64,000 nt of DNA from Marinobacter changyiensis (GTDB taxonomy: Bacteria > Pseudomonadota > Gammaproteobacteria > Pseudomonadales > Oleiphilaceae): the NCBI RefSeq assembly GCF_009193265.1, contig NZ_VZZZ01000001.1, forward strand, positions 62,001 through 126,000. Reading direction: 5' to 3'. A program made the translations under genes and the position numbers. The notes below the pieces were generated by a model. That model did no database searches, was not told the DNA's origin, and worked only from the letters and a program-made list of their open reading frames with translations. Shown piece after piece: positions 8,335 through 19,639 of the stretch. Positions within the stretch are counted from its first letter, which is position 1. Every line of letters begins with the position of its first letter.

Positions 8335-9190
8335 TGCTGAAAAGCCCGAAGATCGGGCGGCTGCGCCTGGGCGTGTTCTGGTGCTTATCGACGGTTCACG
8401 GATCAGCTATGCAGCCCTGGACGCCGCCGCTGACATTGCCGGAAAACGGGGTGCCGACATCCTGGGGGTGTATGTCGAGGAGTTAAATCTGGTGCGCAGC
8501 GCCGGATATGGTTTTTCCCGGGAGGTTGGCTCGCTTTCTGGTATCAGCCGGCCACTCGATCCCGGCATTCTGGAGCAACGCATGCGACGGCTGGCGGATC
8601 ATGCGCGGGCAGCACTTGCCAGGGCAGTAAAGCAGCGCGGAGGCAAAGCGGCGCTCAGCGTTGCTCGCGGTCGTGTGGTTGATGAGGTACTGGCGCTGGC
8701 CGGCCCGGATGATCTCCTGGTACTCGGCCGTGCCGGTTGGTCTTCCCCGGCTGGTGCTCGGCTGGGCTCCACTGCACGGGGGTTGATTCGGAAGTCCCCG
8801 GGGCGAGTGTTGTTGTGGTGCGAACATAAGTTGCCATATCAAAACCGGGTGGTTGTTTTCCTTAATGATCACGAGGAGGCAAATCACCGGGCAGCATTGG
8901 CGGCCGCCGAGATCTCCCGGCACTATCACCAGCCGGTAACCATCATTGTGGGCACTGACAATGAACCAGCCGCCGATCGGCTCGACACTATCAGGCGTGA
9001 TCTTGATGTGCTCGGGGCCGGCACCCGATTGCGGGTTATTTCTGATACAAATCCGGTCACGGTCGCACGGGTGCTTCGGGAGGAGCGCGCCTCGCAACTG
9101 GTGATCAGCCGGGGGTGTGCGCTCTTTAACGAACCTGGCGCAGAGCAACTGTTGGCAGTCCTTAGCCTCCCCGTGACCGTAACGCCCTGA
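8312..9190 (+). CDS. Universal stress protein, tandem UspA domains
   Basis: The start METQAVINAEKPED at 8312 overlaps the Lon-like gene by 23 bases. The 292-aa product has a first UspA-like domain (RVLVLIDGSRISYAALDAA, then DLLVLGRAGWSS) and a diverged second one (NRVVVFLNDHEEANHRAAL to QLVISRGCAL). The ATP-binding G-x2-G-x9-G-S signature is only partly recognisable in the first domain. Usp proteins are cytosolic stress-induced factors. Overlap with the protease suggests joint expression in proteotoxic or starvation stress. Confidence 0.75.
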   Translation: METQAVINAEKPEDRAAAPGRVLVLIDGSRISYAALDAAADIAGKRGADILGVYVEELNLVRSAGYGFSREVGSLSGISRPLDPGILEQRMRRLADHARAALARAVKQRGGKAALSVARGRVVDEVLALAGPDDLLVLGRAGWSSPAGARLGSTARGLIRKSPGRVLLWCEHKLPYQNRVVVFLNDHEEANHRAALAAAEISRHYHQPVTIIVGTDNEPAADRLDTIRRDLDVLGAGTRLRVISDTNPVTVARVLREERASQLVISRGCALFNEPGAEQLLAVLSLPVTVTP

Positions 9191-9229
9191 AAAAAAGCTT
9201 CTGCGTAATTTTAATCTTGGACGATTGTG

Positions 9230-9955
9230 ATGATTCTGGATATTTTGCATATTGTCGGGCTGACAGTTTTTGCCGGTGGCTGCATTCCCCTGGGGGGATT
9301 GTTGGCGAGCCTGGAGCAGGTGCGCCCCCACTGGCTTGATCAGGAGTTCCGTCATTTTGTGATTGCCTTTGGCGGTGGGATTCTCCTGGGTGCTGTTGTG
9401 GTTGTTCTGGTGCCTCAGGGGCAGGAAGCGGTCGGAGACTCTTTGCTGGCCATCCCCGCCATCGTGGCCGGTGGCATTCTGTTTTTCGCGGTGGAGCGAA
9501 TGCTCGGACTCAGACGCCGGGAAGCGCCACAATTAATGGGTGTAATGCTGGACTTTGTACCGGAAGCGGCGGCACTCGGGGGGCTGGCCGTTGTCAGTCC
9601 GGGCATGGCATCGTTGCTGGCCTTGCTGATCGCTTTGCAGAACCTTCCGGAAGGTTTCAACGCCTACCGAGAGTTATGCGAGCGTCCCGGCTACACCTCA
9701 CGCAAAACCCTGATGTTTATGAGTACACTTGCGCTGGCAGGACCTCTTGCCGGACTGCTGGGTTATTTTTTCCTGTCGGGCCACCCGATTGTTCTTGGCA
9801 CCATCATGCTGGTGGCATCGGGCGGCATTCTCTATCTTATTTTTCAGGACATTGCGCCCCAGAGCCGGCTTGACCGGCACTGGGGCCCGCCACTGGGTGC
9901 GGTTATCGGGTTTTGTCTGGCATTGTTCAGTCACGATCTGGTTACCCACTTCTGA
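9230..9955 (+). CDS. ZIP-family-like metal transporter with altered metal site
   Basis: GTG at 9227 and ATG at 9230 are adjacent; the ATG gives 241 aa. Seven or eight hydrophobic helices are visible. The helix-4 signature reads LQNLPEGFNAYRE, so the usual His of HNxPEG is Gln, and the helix-5 HExxxE motif is not apparent (MSTLALAGPLAGLLG). A VPEAAALG element precedes helix 4. ZIP proteins import divalent metals across the inner membrane. The fold call is good, but the lost ligands make classical Zn2+ transport uncertain. It lies 39 bases after the Usp gene, possibly in one transcript. Confidence 0.7.
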   Translation: MILDILHIVGLTVFAGGCIPLGGLLASLEQVRPHWLDQEFRHFVIAFGGGILLGAVVVVLVPQGQEAVGDSLLAIPAIVAGGILFFAVERMLGLRRREAPQLMGVMLDFVPEAAALGGLAVVSPGMASLLALLIALQNLPEGFNAYRELCERPGYTSRKTLMFMSTLALAGPLAGLLGYFFLSGHPIVLGTIMLVASGGILYLIFQDIAPQSRLDRHWGPPLGAVIGFCLALFSHDLVTHF

Positions 9956-9983
9956 ACACCCATGCCGTGGCGCCAGCCGTCTT

Positions 9984-10793
9984 TCAACCGTTGCGTTTCA
10001 GGTTTGGCGAAGCAGTTACTGGCCATGTTTCAAGCTGCGACTGCAGATCAAGCCAGGGCTGTTGATTCACACGCCCTGAACCGCTGACACCACGATCCAG
10101 GTCCATTATCAGGGTTACCACCGCGGCAAAAATTATGGCTAAAACAGCATTTACCGCATGCTGTTTCTGACGCTGCTGCGCGCATTGATAACCAACCAGC
10201 ATCATGGTAAGTAACGTGACCGCGAACAAGCCTATCCAGATGGTTAATGGAATTCGAAACTGAAGTCCCACCACAACCCTCTGAGTATGTAGGTCTATAA
10301 CTTCGTTCAGTGACCGCACCAGCAGGCCCGCAGCCATTGTCAGTGGCTGCTCGTGATTCATTATTTCTATTAGCGACCACATCCGCTGGTGGATCGCCTC
10401 CGATCTCTTGATAGCGGTCTGGACGGCTTCTTGGTCGGCATAGTCAACGGTGCGCTCACGAACATAATCCCGCAAAAGCTGACGTATCTCTCGATCGTAA
10501 GGGGCAGGCAAAAACCCCGCTCGCAAATAACTGGTGCTGATTGCAGAGATTTCGTTGATAAAGAGCTGTTTGCGAACATCGAAACGATCGGCCGTCATAT
10601 TGAAGGTAAAACCCAGCATAAAAGCAAGCAGGCCCAAGGCGGCGCCGACAGTTGTGCCCACAGACTCTTTGATACCTTTGTGCCGCATCGCACTACCGAT
10701 ACGTAATCCGACAAGGATCGAACCCGCGACTGTCAGCACTGCTCCACAAAACAGGGCCCATAGGGGAGTTAAATCGAGCCAGCTGCCATACAT
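9984..10793 (-). CDS. DUF4239 (bestrophin-like domain) membrane protein
   Basis: A 269-aa protein with two N-terminal helices (LWALFCGAVLTVAGSILVGL and GTTVGAALGLLAFMLGFTF), a soluble loop with MTADRFDVRKQLFINE and ISTSYLRAGFLPAP, and two C-terminal helices. This is the pattern of DUF4239, linked distantly to bestrophin chloride channels. Function in bacteria is unknown. It converges on the ZIP-like gene with 28 bases between the stops. Confidence 0.75.
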   Translation of the reverse strand: MYGSWLDLTPLWALFCGAVLTVAGSILVGLRIGSAMRHKGIKESVGTTVGAALGLLAFMLGFTFNMTADRFDVRKQLFINEISAISTSYLRAGFLPAPYDREIRQLLRDYVRERTVDYADQEAVQTAIKRSEAIHQRMWSLIEIMNHEQPLTMAAGLLVRSLNEVIDLHTQRVVVGLQFRIPLTIWIGLFAVTLLTMMLVGYQCAQQRQKQHAVNAVLAIIFAAVVTLIMDLDRGVSGSGRVNQQPWLDLQSQLETWPVTASPNLKRNG

Positions 10794-10870
10794 AATTAGA
10801 ACCTTCAGCGTTTTCTCAAACAGTTCTATGAGCTTAGGTTAAAGAAATTGGCCCTTGGCCGCTGGCCGTC

Positions 10871-10894
10871 GAAAACAAATTTGTCCCGATTTTC
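10871..10894 (-). repeat. Dispersed repeat R1 copy
   Basis: GAAAACAAATTTGTCCCGAT and the following TTTC, the minus-strand form of the R1 consensus, near the start of the DUF4239 gene. Confidence 0.55.
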
Positions 10895-11075
10895 TATAAT
10901 CGACTCCTTATCTCACGACATTCACGCTTTATTCTCGCCCGTCACGGCCCGAACACCAGCGCGTTGTTAGATTTTTTATCGATTATGGCGTAGCTGTTAG
11001 AGCGTTATGGCATAGAGCATGGTGCGGATCGGTCCATAACCAATGCTGAAATAGCGGTCAGGTCTTTTATCGTGT

Positions 11076-11105
11076 CCTGACTACGGCTGGCTGATGGGTG
11101 TCGGG
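11076..11105 (+). repeat. Dispersed repeat R2 copy
   Basis: Shares the core GGCTGGCTGATGGGTG with sites at 15692-15724 and 38846-38878. All three are in gene spacers on the plus strand upstream of plus-strand genes. Confidence 0.5.
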
Positions 11106-11117
11106 TTTATATCTTCA

Positions 11118-11186
11118 GCAAACCTGCAGCACAGGTGGCCAGCCCGGGGACGGCGCCGGCGGTGATAGCGGTTGCTGCAGGTTTGC
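11118..11186. repeat. Perfect 14-bp inverted repeat with 41-bp GC-rich centre
   Basis: GCAAACCTGCAGCA (11118-11131) and TGCTGCAGGTTTGC (11173-11186) are exact inverse complements around a GC-rich spacer that can itself fold. About 100 bases upstream of the haloacid dehalogenase gene. It could be a structured RNA leader, a terminator-like element or a mobile-element remnant. Confidence 0.55.
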
Positions 11187-11289
11187 GAGTAATAGTGCTA
11201 GGGTCGACGGTAGGATGCCTGATTCACGCGGTCGATAGGATTGAGCTGTTATCCGAGCCAACAAACTCACTGAACACACGAGGATAGTC

Positions 11290-11955
11290 ATGACACAGCA
11301 TTTGGTATTTGATGTGAACGAAACCCTGCTTGACGTTTCCGCCCTGGATCCCTTGTTTGAACGGCTTTTCAATGATGCGTCAACCCGCCAGGAATGGTTT
11401 CTGACCCTTCAGGAAAACTGGCTTACCGCGACCATAATCCATAATTACCTGCCGTTTGGTGATCTGGCGAAGAGTGCGTTAGTGATGGTGGGCAAACGGC
11501 GTGATATTGACGTGTCGGAGGGGGATCAGAGTGCTCTTATTGACGGCATTCTCAGTCTGCCAGCCCATGAAGCTGTGCCTCAAGCACTGACATTGCTTCG
11601 GGACAACGGTTACAAACTGAGCGCGCTGACCAACAGCACACTTGCAGCCGCCAGGAAGCAGCTGGCGTTTGCAGGCCTGAGTGACTTTTTCGACCATATC
11701 CTGTCGGTGGATGAGGTCAAGCGCTATAAGCCTGCCCGTGAGCCCTATGACATGGCAGCGGAAATACTCGGTATACAGACCGGTGACTTCATGATGATCG
11801 CAGCGCACGCATGGGACATTTCGGGCGCCGCGAACGCTGGCTGCAAGACAGCTTTTGTCGAACGTCCCGGTAAGGTGCAGAATCCAGCCGGGGCTAAGGC
11901 CGACATTCATGGCAGGGGTGTGCTTGGTGTAGCCCATCAGCTGGGCAAGCAATAG
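11290..11955 (+). CDS. Haloacid dehalogenase, type II (HAD superfamily)
   Basis: A 221-aa protein beginning MTQHLVFDVNETLLD; Asp8 is the expected nucleophile and the DVNETLLD form is typical of L-2-haloacid dehalogenases. Motif II is LTNST, motif III K is in RYKPAREPY, and the final acidic motif is AAHAWDISGA. The cap domain lies between about 15 and 95. It would hydrolyse (S)-2-haloacids to 2-hydroxyacids in the cytosol, though many such proteins act on other substrates. The ribosome site is GAGGATAGTC. It appears to stand alone. Confidence 0.85.
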   Translation: MTQHLVFDVNETLLDVSALDPLFERLFNDASTRQEWFLTLQENWLTATIIHNYLPFGDLAKSALVMVGKRRDIDVSEGDQSALIDGILSLPAHEAVPQALTLLRDNGYKLSALTNSTLAAARKQLAFAGLSDFFDHILSVDEVKRYKPAREPYDMAAEILGIQTGDFMMIAAHAWDISGAANAGCKTAFVERPGKVQNPAGAKADIHGRGVLGVAHQLGKQ

Positions 11956-12011
11956 CACCATACCAGACCGGGGCCCTTCAGTTGGATCGGGCCTGCGTGC
12001 TATCTCGGTTC

Positions 12012-12034
12012 GAAAACCAGGACAGGTTTATATA
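12012..12034 (+). repeat. Dispersed repeat R1 copy
   Basis: GAAAACCAGGACAGGTTTAT, plus-strand form, in the spacer between the convergent dehalogenase and cytochrome genes. Confidence 0.5.
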
Positions 12035-12136
12035 AGACAGTCAGCGGCCAAAAAAACAGATCTGAAGATCATGTAGCCAGCCTCCCATAGCCCGTCATCC
12101 TGAATCGGCTAATCGACATTCACCGTGCACCGACCA

Positions 12137-12730
12137 TTACTCCGGACAGACGGCTCCAGTTTCGATCCAAAATTTAGTCAATTCGCCAAAAACTTCTTGC
12201 GTGCCAGGTGCCGGGGTGCGTCCTTTACCGGGATTCCATGCCCAACCCACGAGGCCATCCGTGGCATTATGTTCCTCGATCTCGGCAAGTGTCCGGTTAC
12301 CGTTGCGTTCCGGGTCCTTCAGCTGAGCGCAGATCTCGCCGACGCTTAGCCCAATCCAGCCCATGCTAACAGGAGGCAGGTGCCACGGCTGATGGCCCGG
12401 AATGCTACCTTCGCTGCCGACGAAATCAGCGTTCTCAGTACCGTGGCAGGATGAGCAATGCAACCCCGGAGGACCAAAGCCAGCCTCATTCCAACGCACG
12501 ACTGGCGGATTGTGGGGCCGCATCTCATCACCCTGCATCGGAAGATCTCCGACGGGATGGCAGTTCATACAGCGGGGGTGGGTGATGACCTTCGCCATTT
12601 CATTAAACAAAGCTTGCGAGCGTTCAGACTGATCTTCAATGCTATTGAACTGATCGGGACCGCGCAATTCCTGTGCCGCGACCGGTGTGGCCAGAACGAT
12701 GGCCGCGATTATCAGGCTTGTCACGCGCAT
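12137..12730 (-). CDS. Periplasmic c-type cytochrome partner of molybdenum hydroxylase
   Basis: Start MRVTSLIIAAIVLATPVAAQ, one base after the stop of the upstream Mo subunit, gives 197 aa with a cleavable signal peptide. Two heme motifs, CMNCH and CSSCH, are present. The sequence between is unlike classical class I cytochromes and resembles proteins annotated as an isoquinoline 1-oxidoreductase accessory subunit. It would pass electrons from the periplasmic Mo enzyme to the respiratory chain. Gene order (2Fe-2S, Mo, cytochrome) supports this. Confidence 0.8.
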   Translation of the reverse strand: MRVTSLIIAAIVLATPVAAQELRGPDQFNSIEDQSERSQALFNEMAKVITHPRCMNCHPVGDLPMQGDEMRPHNPPVVRWNEAGFGPPGLHCSSCHGTENADFVGSEGSIPGHQPWHLPPVSMGWIGLSVGEICAQLKDPERNGNRTLAEIEEHNATDGLVGWAWNPGKGRTPAPGTQEVFGELTKFWIETGAVCPE

Positions 12731-12731
12731 T

Positions 12732-15002
12732 TCAGGACTCCAATGCTTTGAGGATGTCTTGCGGGCGCATCGGGATAGACCGTAAACGGGCCCCCGTTGC
12801 GTGGAAAATTGCATTGCCAATGGCCGGCGCTACTCCGATGACGCCCGGCTCGCCAAGGCCGACAGGCATGTAGTCGTTCGTCACGAAATCGATGTCGAGT
12901 TCGGGAACCTGATGCATACGCATCGGTGTGTAGGTATCAAGATTCTGATCACGTGGCAGGCCGTTTTCGATTTCAGTTCCTTCGTGAATTGCCATAGAAG
13001 CCCCCCACAGAAGCGCGCCTTCTGCCTGGGCAAGCGCTCCGTCCGGATGCGCCAGCGTGCCCGCATCAATACTGGCCCAGAGATGCTCCAACGTTACCTC
13101 GCCGGTAGCGCGGTCAACGCGAACTTGCGCGACGGTGGCGATCCAGGTGGGCATTGCGCGTTCTTGACCGGCGGTAATCGCGATGCCCATACCGGTGCCC
13201 TCCGGAAGGTCCTCCCGCTTGGCCCATCCCGACCTTTCGACCACACGATCGAGCACCTCGCGCAAACGGCCAGCACCGCCAACGGCGTGCGGAGCTTCAC
13301 CGGCGTTGCGGCCCGCGGCATTCAGCAAAGAACGACGGAATGCCGCCGGGTCTTGTCCAAGACTGTTGGCGACCTCGTCCATATGGGTTTCAACAGCCCA
13401 AAGCGTATAACCCGGTGCGACCGAGCGCAGGTTACCGGGCAGAAAGGTTTCATGAACTTTCTCGTTCTTCGCCGTGCGAACACGCATCGTCTCGACTGTG
13501 TACCAGTGATCCGCACCGCTGATCGAGAACGGGTCAACCTTGCCTCCGTTTATGCCGTCAGCCAGGAAGGCGGGCGCAATCGGCGCAGTGGACCAACCCG
13601 ACGCACAAGCGTGGTCGTAAGCCCGCATCGCACCGCTTTCATCGGTGACTGATCTGACTTTTTGCACAGTCGGAGAACGGGGGCAGTCGAACTGAGCGTC
13701 GTCGGGGCGGGCCATGACCATCTTGACCGGACGGCCGATGGCTTTTGCCGTCAGTGCCGCTGGGACCACGAAGTCACAGAACAGACGCCGCCCGAACCCG
13801 CCACCGAGGTATGACGTCTCAAATACCAGGTTCGCCGGGTCAATCTCCAATGCCTTGGCCACAAGGGGCAATGTCAGTGACTGCCATTGATTCCCTGCGT
13901 GCACGCGCCACGTGTCACCATCCTGCCAGACAAGCGCGTTACCCGGCTCGAGCTGCATGTGAAGGACTGTGTGGGTCTGGTAAAGCCCTTCGTGCACCTT
14001 GTCGGCAGCATCGAGCACAGCATCGGGCTCGCCCTCGAGCATGAAAAGTGACCCGGCGGTGTCGTCGTTTACCAATCGCTTGCCTTCAGCCAGCAGGTCT
14101 GCCTCGCTGGTCTCTTTACCCGAGCCACCCGCCCAAGTAACGTTGAGCGCATCGACAGCCTTTGAAGCGGCGGTCCAGCTTTCGGCTACTGCCACCAGCC
14201 AGCCTTGGCAGGTGTTGGTAGGATCGTCGATTTCGACAGTCTGGAGGTATCCCGGAATCGCCTTCGCGGCGGAGTCGTCCCAGTGTTTGACAGTGCTACC
14301 AAAGCGAACCGGCGGCATCACCGGACGGGCATACACCATGCCTTCGATGGTGCGATCGATGCCGTAGATCGCGCTGCCGTCGACCTTTTCCGGCACATCA
14401 CGTGCGAGGGTGTCGCGGTTCAAAAGTCTCCGTTCAGACGCGGGTTTAAGCTTGATCGCCTCCAGCTCTGTCTTACTGAACTGTCGGTCGACGGCGCCCC
14501 GGGCCACAAGCTCACCATAGCTGATCGATTGATCACCGTGGATCACCTTACTCGCGCGAGCCATGCATTCCTCGGCGGGCACGCCCATTTCACGCGCTCC
14601 CGCCTCAATCAGGGCCATGCGCCCGGCCGCGCCAGCACGGCTGAAAGCAAAAAAGTTGTGGTTCACCGACCAGGATCCACCAGTGACCATGTAACCCCAC
14701 TTGGGGTCGGTATCGACGTGGACGAACTCGACGTCGTCCCAGTCGGCCTCAAGTTCCTCAGCGATGATCCGGGACAGTGCCGTACCAACGTGCTGACCCA
14801 TCTCCGCCATATGGATGTGCATGGTGATCCTGCCATCGGCCGCGATCGCATACCACACCGTTGGTTGGAAACCTTCGCCCATGGTTTGCCCAACGGGAGC
14901 GCGGGCGAAGGCCAGACTACTCAGAACCCCGGTGGTAACACCGGCGCCGGCCAGGGCAAGGAACCAGCGGCGCGTCATTGAAAAATTTGAGTGCTCGGTC
15001 AT
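12732..15002 (-). CDS. Xanthine-dehydrogenase-family Mo subunit, Tat-exported (IorB-like)
   Basis: The ATG at 15002 overlaps the stop of the small subunit (ATGA) and opens with [20 protein letters not shown], a Tat signal with twin arginine. The 756-aa protein is the large subunit of an isoquinoline 1-oxidoreductase or aldehyde-dehydrogenase type enzyme. It has GGGFGRR in the first Mo-binding part, MAEMGQH near the N-terminus and the C-terminal catalytic Glu in GLGEPGVIG. The cofactor would be molybdopterin cytosine dinucleotide. It oxidises N-heterocycles or aldehydes in the periplasm; the substrate cannot be read from sequence. No FAD subunit is encoded, which fits cytochrome as acceptor. 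Confidence 0.88.
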   Translation of the reverse strand: MTEHSNFSMTRRWFLALAGAGVTTGVLSSLAFARAPVGQTMGEGFQPTVWYAIAADGRITMHIHMAEMGQHVGTALSRIIAEELEADWDDVEFVHVDTDPKWGYMVTGGSWSVNHNFFAFSRAGAAGRMALIEAGAREMGVPAEECMARASKVIHGDQSISYGELVARGAVDRQFSKTELEAIKLKPASERRLLNRDTLARDVPEKVDGSAIYGIDRTIEGMVYARPVMPPVRFGSTVKHWDDSAAKAIPGYLQTVEIDDPTNTCQGWLVAVAESWTAASKAVDALNVTWAGGSGKETSEADLLAEGKRLVNDDTAGSLFMLEGEPDAVLDAADKVHEGLYQTHTVLHMQLEPGNALVWQDGDTWRVHAGNQWQSLTLPLVAKALEIDPANLVFETSYLGGGFGRRLFCDFVVPAALTAKAIGRPVKMVMARPDDAQFDCPRSPTVQKVRSVTDESGAMRAYDHACASGWSTAPIAPAFLADGINGGKVDPFSISGADHWYTVETMRVRTAKNEKVHETFLPGNLRSVAPGYTLWAVETHMDEVANSLGQDPAAFRRSLLNAAGRNAGEAPHAVGGAGRLREVLDRVVERSGWAKREDLPEGTGMGIAITAGQERAMPTWIATVAQVRVDRATGEVTLEHLWASIDAGTLAHPDGALAQAEGALLWGASMAIHEGTEIENGLPRDQNLDTYTPMRMHQVPELDIDFVTNDYMPVGLGEPGVIGVAPAIGNAIFHATGARLRSIPMRPQDILKALES

Positions 15003-15487
15003 TGTTTGTTCCCTTTGCTCTGGGACGCTGCGGCAAGTTTGATTGCCTGGCGAATCCGGACGTAAGCCATGCAACGACACAGATTTCCTGCCATACCTGC
15101 AGAGATCTCTTCGTCCGTCGGCTCGGGGCTTTCTGCAAGCAACGCGGCCGCCTGCATGATCTGACCAGACTGGCAGTAGCCGCACTGGGGCGCCTGCGCC
15201 TCAATCCAGGCAGTCTGAACCGGGTGAAGTTCACCGTTGTCCCTGCCGGCGGAGGCTGCGAGACCTTCAATCGTTATGACGGCGGCACCATCGAGGGTAG
15301 AAATTGGTGTAACACAGGATCTTCGCGCCTGCCCGCCCACGTGAACGGTGCAAGCGCCGCATTGAGCGATACCGCAGCCAAATTTTGTTCCGGTCAAGCC
15401 AAGTTCGTCGCGCAGAACCCACAACAGCGGGGTATCGCCTGGAACGTCGACCTCCACCGCTCGTTCATTGAGCGTAAATTTGATCAA
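14999..15487 (-). CDS. 2Fe-2S subunit of molybdenum hydroxylase (IorA-like)
   Basis: A 162-aa protein with two iron-sulfur sites: the plant-type ferredoxin cluster [13 protein letters not shown] and the C-terminal cluster [10 protein letters not shown] with CRC in [10 protein letters not shown]. It transfers electrons from the Mo cofactor. It lacks its own signal and is expected to be carried across the membrane in complex with the Tat-tagged Mo subunit. First gene of the three-gene operon. A GAGGACTGA ribosome site precedes the ATG. Confidence 0.9.
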   Translation of the reverse strand: MIKFTLNERAVEVDVPGDTPLLWVLRDELGLTGTKFGCGIAQCGACTVHVGGQARRSCVTPISTLDGAAVITIEGLAASAGRDNGELHPVQTAWIEAQAPQCGYCQSGQIMQAAALLAESPEPTDEEISAGMAGNLCRCMAYVRIRQAIKLAAASQSKGNKQ

Positions 15488-15563
15488 GTTCAGTCCTCCT
15501 GTTGGTACGCGGCATCGGCACGACCCTTAGCTTCGAATAATGGGCACCTGACCGACCCAGGGT

Positions 15564-15579
15564 CTGTTCGCTAGCGAAC
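15564..15579. promoter_or_regulatory. 16-bp perfect palindrome, candidate operator
   Basis: TGTTCGCTAGCGAACA is fully self-complementary and lies 77 bases upstream of the 2Fe-2S subunit start. It has the look of a TetR- or LysR-type operator. No regulator gene is adjacent. Confidence 0.5.
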
Positions 15580-15587
15580 ACTCTGGC

Positions 15588-15610
15588 CAGAAAACCGGAA
15601 CAGATTTGTT
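15588..15610 (+). repeat. Dispersed repeat R1 copy
   Basis: AGAAAACCGGAACAGATTTG and the following TTT, plus-strand R1, next to the 16-bp palindrome. Confidence 0.5.
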
Positions 15611-15691
15611 TCCGTTACTTGGCCACTGTGGGTATGGGTGGATCCGGACCGGGCCATCCTTCTGCACCGTGCGACCGGGGCTATGGTGCGG

Positions 15692-15724
15692 CCTATTGAC
15701 TCCGACTGGCTGATGGGCGTCCCC
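15692..15724 (+). repeat. Dispersed repeat R2 copy
   Basis: Begins CCTATTGACT and contains ACTGGCTGATGGGCGTCCCC; matches the R2 copies at 11076 and 38846. Confidence 0.5.
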
Positions 15725-15752
15725 ATTTTCTCGGTTTTCCCCCCTTTATGAA

Positions 15753-15766
15753 TTGACCTGAGTCAA
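15753..15766. promoter_or_regulatory. FNR/ANR-like box upstream of acsA
   Basis: TTGACCTGAGTCAA is a perfect TTGAC-N4-GTCAA dyad, close to the CRP/FNR-family consensus TTGAT-N4-ATCAA. It is centred about 123 bases before the acsA start. No good -10 lies at the class II distance. Confidence 0.45.
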
Positions 15767-15882
15767 GGGTTCGTTGCGCCCTCTGAGTGATGCTTGGGGG
15801 CATAACTGGGGAGCAATGAGGAGTACCCGGGTCATCAGCCATGTGGCGTCGCGTCGAAAGGAAACCATAGGGGAAGCAAAAG

Positions 15883-17601
<1,719 letters not shown>

Positions 17602-17626
17602 CCAGAACCGACACGAGGAACCGACC

Positions 17627-19639
17627 ATGAACGAGGCAAGCGCTGCGCGCAAACCCCGAGTGTCAAAGGAACATGCAGTAACACTGTTGCGAGACATGCT
17701 ACGCGTGCGCCGCTTCGAGGAGCGCTGCGTGGAGCTGTACACCCAGGAGAAGATCCGCGGCTTTCTGCATGTCTGCATTGGCCAGGAAGCGGTGGCCGCC
17801 GGCGTCATGTTCAATATAGCGAGCGACGAAGCGGTGGTGGCTGCCTACCGGGAACATGGCCATGCCTTGCTCAAAGGCATCGCCATGGATCGGGTGATGG
17901 CGGAAATGTACGGCAAGGTGTCCGGCTGCGCCATGGGCCGGGGCGGCTCCATGCATCTGTTCGATGCCGACAGCCGCTTCTTTGGCGGCAATGCCATTGT
18001 CGGCGGTGGCATTCCCCTTGCCGTTGGCCTGGCGCTGGCGGAAAAGCTGCGGGGCAGCAACCGCGCCACGGTGTGCTTCTTCGGAGATGGCGCCGCCTCC
18101 GAGGGTGTCTTTTACGAATCTCTGAACCTGGCTGCCCTCTGGCAACTGCCGGTGGTGTTTGTGTGCGAGAACAATTACTACGCCATGGGCACACCGATTG
18201 CGGTGGAGCACGCCCAGCCGGAGATATACCGTAAGGCAGAGGCCATCGGGGTGCCCGCCGAACGGGTTGATGGCATGAGCGTGGTCCAGGTGGAAGCGGC
18301 TGCCCGCAAGGCCCTGGAGGCGGCACGTGCCGGCGAGGGCCCGCGTCTGATTGAATGCGAGACCTATCGTTTCCGGGCGCACTCCATGTTCGACCCCCAG
18401 CTTTACCGGGATCAGGCAGAGGTGGATGAATGGAAGAAAAAAGACCCCATCGACCGGCTGGCCGACTGGATGACCCAGGCTAACCTGATCGACGAGGGCG
18501 AGCGCAAAGCCATGGAAGCGGAGATCGCCGAGGAGGTGGAGCAAGCCGTTCAGTTCGCCGAAGCAGCAGAATGGGAGGCCGAAGCAACGCTGTTTGAACA
18601 TCTCGGCCAGCCGCTGCCAGAGCCGCTGCCCCCGCCCCTGGCGCCGGCAACCGAAGCCACGGAAACCACTCTGCGCGAAGCCTTTCACCGCGGGCTGGAG
18701 GAAGCCCTGGAACATGATGATCGGGTTTTCCTGATGGGCGAGGACATCGGCCGCTACGGTGGCTGTTATGCCGTTACCCATGACCTGTTCGGGCAGTTCG
18801 GTGCTGAACGTATAATCGACACACCACTGGCGGAGAATGGCTTCACCGGGGCCGGCCTGGGCGCTGCATTGGGCGGCATGCGTCCGGTAATCGAAATCAT
18901 GACGGTGAACTTCAGCCTGCTGGCAATAGACCAGATCGTGAATACCGCCGCCGCCCTGCTGCACATGTCCGGTGGCCAGTTCAATGTGCCCGTGGTTATT
19001 CGCATGGCCACCGGGGCCGGCCGCCAGGTAGCGGCACAACACTCTCACAGCCTGGAAAACTGGTATGCCCACGTACCCGGCCTGCGGGTGCTGGCACCGG
19101 CCACCGTGGAGGACGCCCGATACATGCTCTGGGCGGCATTGCAGGACCCCAACCCGGTGGTGATCTTCGAGCATGTGATGCTCTACAACCACAAGGCCGA
19201 GCTGACTCCGCAAGCGCAAGGCGTGAATATCGAGAAAGCCGCGATTCGTCGGCCCGGAAAGGATATCAGCCTGATCACCTACGGCGGCTGCCTGTACAAA
19301 ACGCTGGAGGCCGCCGAGCAGCTTGCCGCCGATGGCATCGAGGCGGAGGTGATTGATCTGCGGGTGCTGCGGCCGCTGGACACCGACACCCTGATCGAAT
19401 CTGTGAGCCGTACCCGGCGCGCGGTGATGGTGGATGAAGGCTGGAAGACCGGCAGCCTGGCCGGCGAACTGATGGCGATACTCACTGAGCAGGCGTTCTG
19501 GGAACTGGACGCACCGCTGGCCCGGGTGTGCAGCGCCGAGGTGCCGGTGCCCTATGCGAAACACATGGAGCAGGCCGCCCTGCCCGGGGTGGCCGACATT
19601 GTCGCCGCCGCGAAACGGACGCTCGGAGAAGCACCGTGA
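17627..19639 (+). CDS. Thiamine-diphosphate 2-oxoacid dehydrogenase E1, fused alpha-beta
   Basis: Start [14 protein letters not shown] with GAGGAA upstream gives 670 aa. Residues 1 to about 320 are E1-alpha, with [17 protein letters not shown] and the ThDP motif from GDGAASEG (153-160) to ENN (181-183). A Pro-rich linker near 310-330 leads to E1-beta, beginning [20 protein letters not shown] and ending with the [11 protein letters not shown] region. The two chains are separate genes in most pyruvate, acetoin and branched-chain complexes of this type. It decarboxylates a 2-oxoacid (or acetoin) and passes the acyl group to the lipoyl arm of the next gene product. Substrate unproven; acetoin or pyruvate is plausible. 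Confidence 0.88.
   Translation: MNEASAARKPRVSKEHAVTLLRDMLRVRRFEERCVELYTQEKIRGFLHVCIGQEAVAAGVMFNIASDEAVVAAYREHGHALLKGIAMDRVMAEMYGKVSGCAMGRGGSMHLFDADSRFFGGNAIVGGGIPLAVGLALAEKLRGSNRATVCFFGDGAASEGVFYESLNLAALWQLPVVFVCENNYYAMGTPIAVEHAQPEIYRKAEAIGVPAERVDGMSVVQVEAAARKALEAARAGEGPRLIECETYRFRAHSMFDPQLYRDQAEVDEWKKKDPIDRLADWMTQANLIDEGERKAMEAEIAEEVEQAVQFAEAAEWEAEATLFEHLGQPLPEPLPPPLAPATEATETTLREAFHRGLEEALEHDDRVFLMGEDIGRYGGCYAVTHDLFGQFGAERIIDTPLAENGFTGAGLGAALGGMRPVIEIMTVNFSLLAIDQIVNTAAALLHMSGGQFNVPVVIRMATGAGRQVAAQHSHSLENWYAHVPGLRVLAPATVEDARYMLWAALQDPNPVVIFEHVMLYNHKAELTPQAQGVNIEKAAIRRPGKDISLITYGGCLYKTLEAAEQLAADGIEAEVIDLRVLRPLDTDTLIESVSRTRRAVMVDEGWKTGSLAGELMAILTEQAFWELDAPLARVCSAEVPVPYAKHMEQAALPGVADIVAAAKRTLGEAP

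Larger units (their letters stand above)
10794..11289. other. 496-bp gene-free spacer
   Basis: Between divergent genes. It contains an R1 repeat, an R2 repeat and a long-spaced 14-bp inverted repeat, each listed separately. No convincing coding sequence was seen. Confidence 0.6.
15488..15882. other. 395-bp divergent regulatory spacer
   Basis: Lies between the divergent Mo-hydroxylase and acsA operons. It holds a 16-bp palindrome, an R1 repeat, an R2 repeat and an FNR-like box, each listed separately. No gene was seen. Confidence 0.6.

Noticed and set aside
8483..9532. 349-codon antisense frame over the Usp and ZIP-like genes
   Set aside because: Spans two supported genes and their spacer and has no protein features.
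17699..19564. 621-codon open frame antisense to the fused E1 gene
   Set aside because: The plus strand has clear thiamine-enzyme motifs; the antisense frame is a GC-bias shadow with no recognisable protein.
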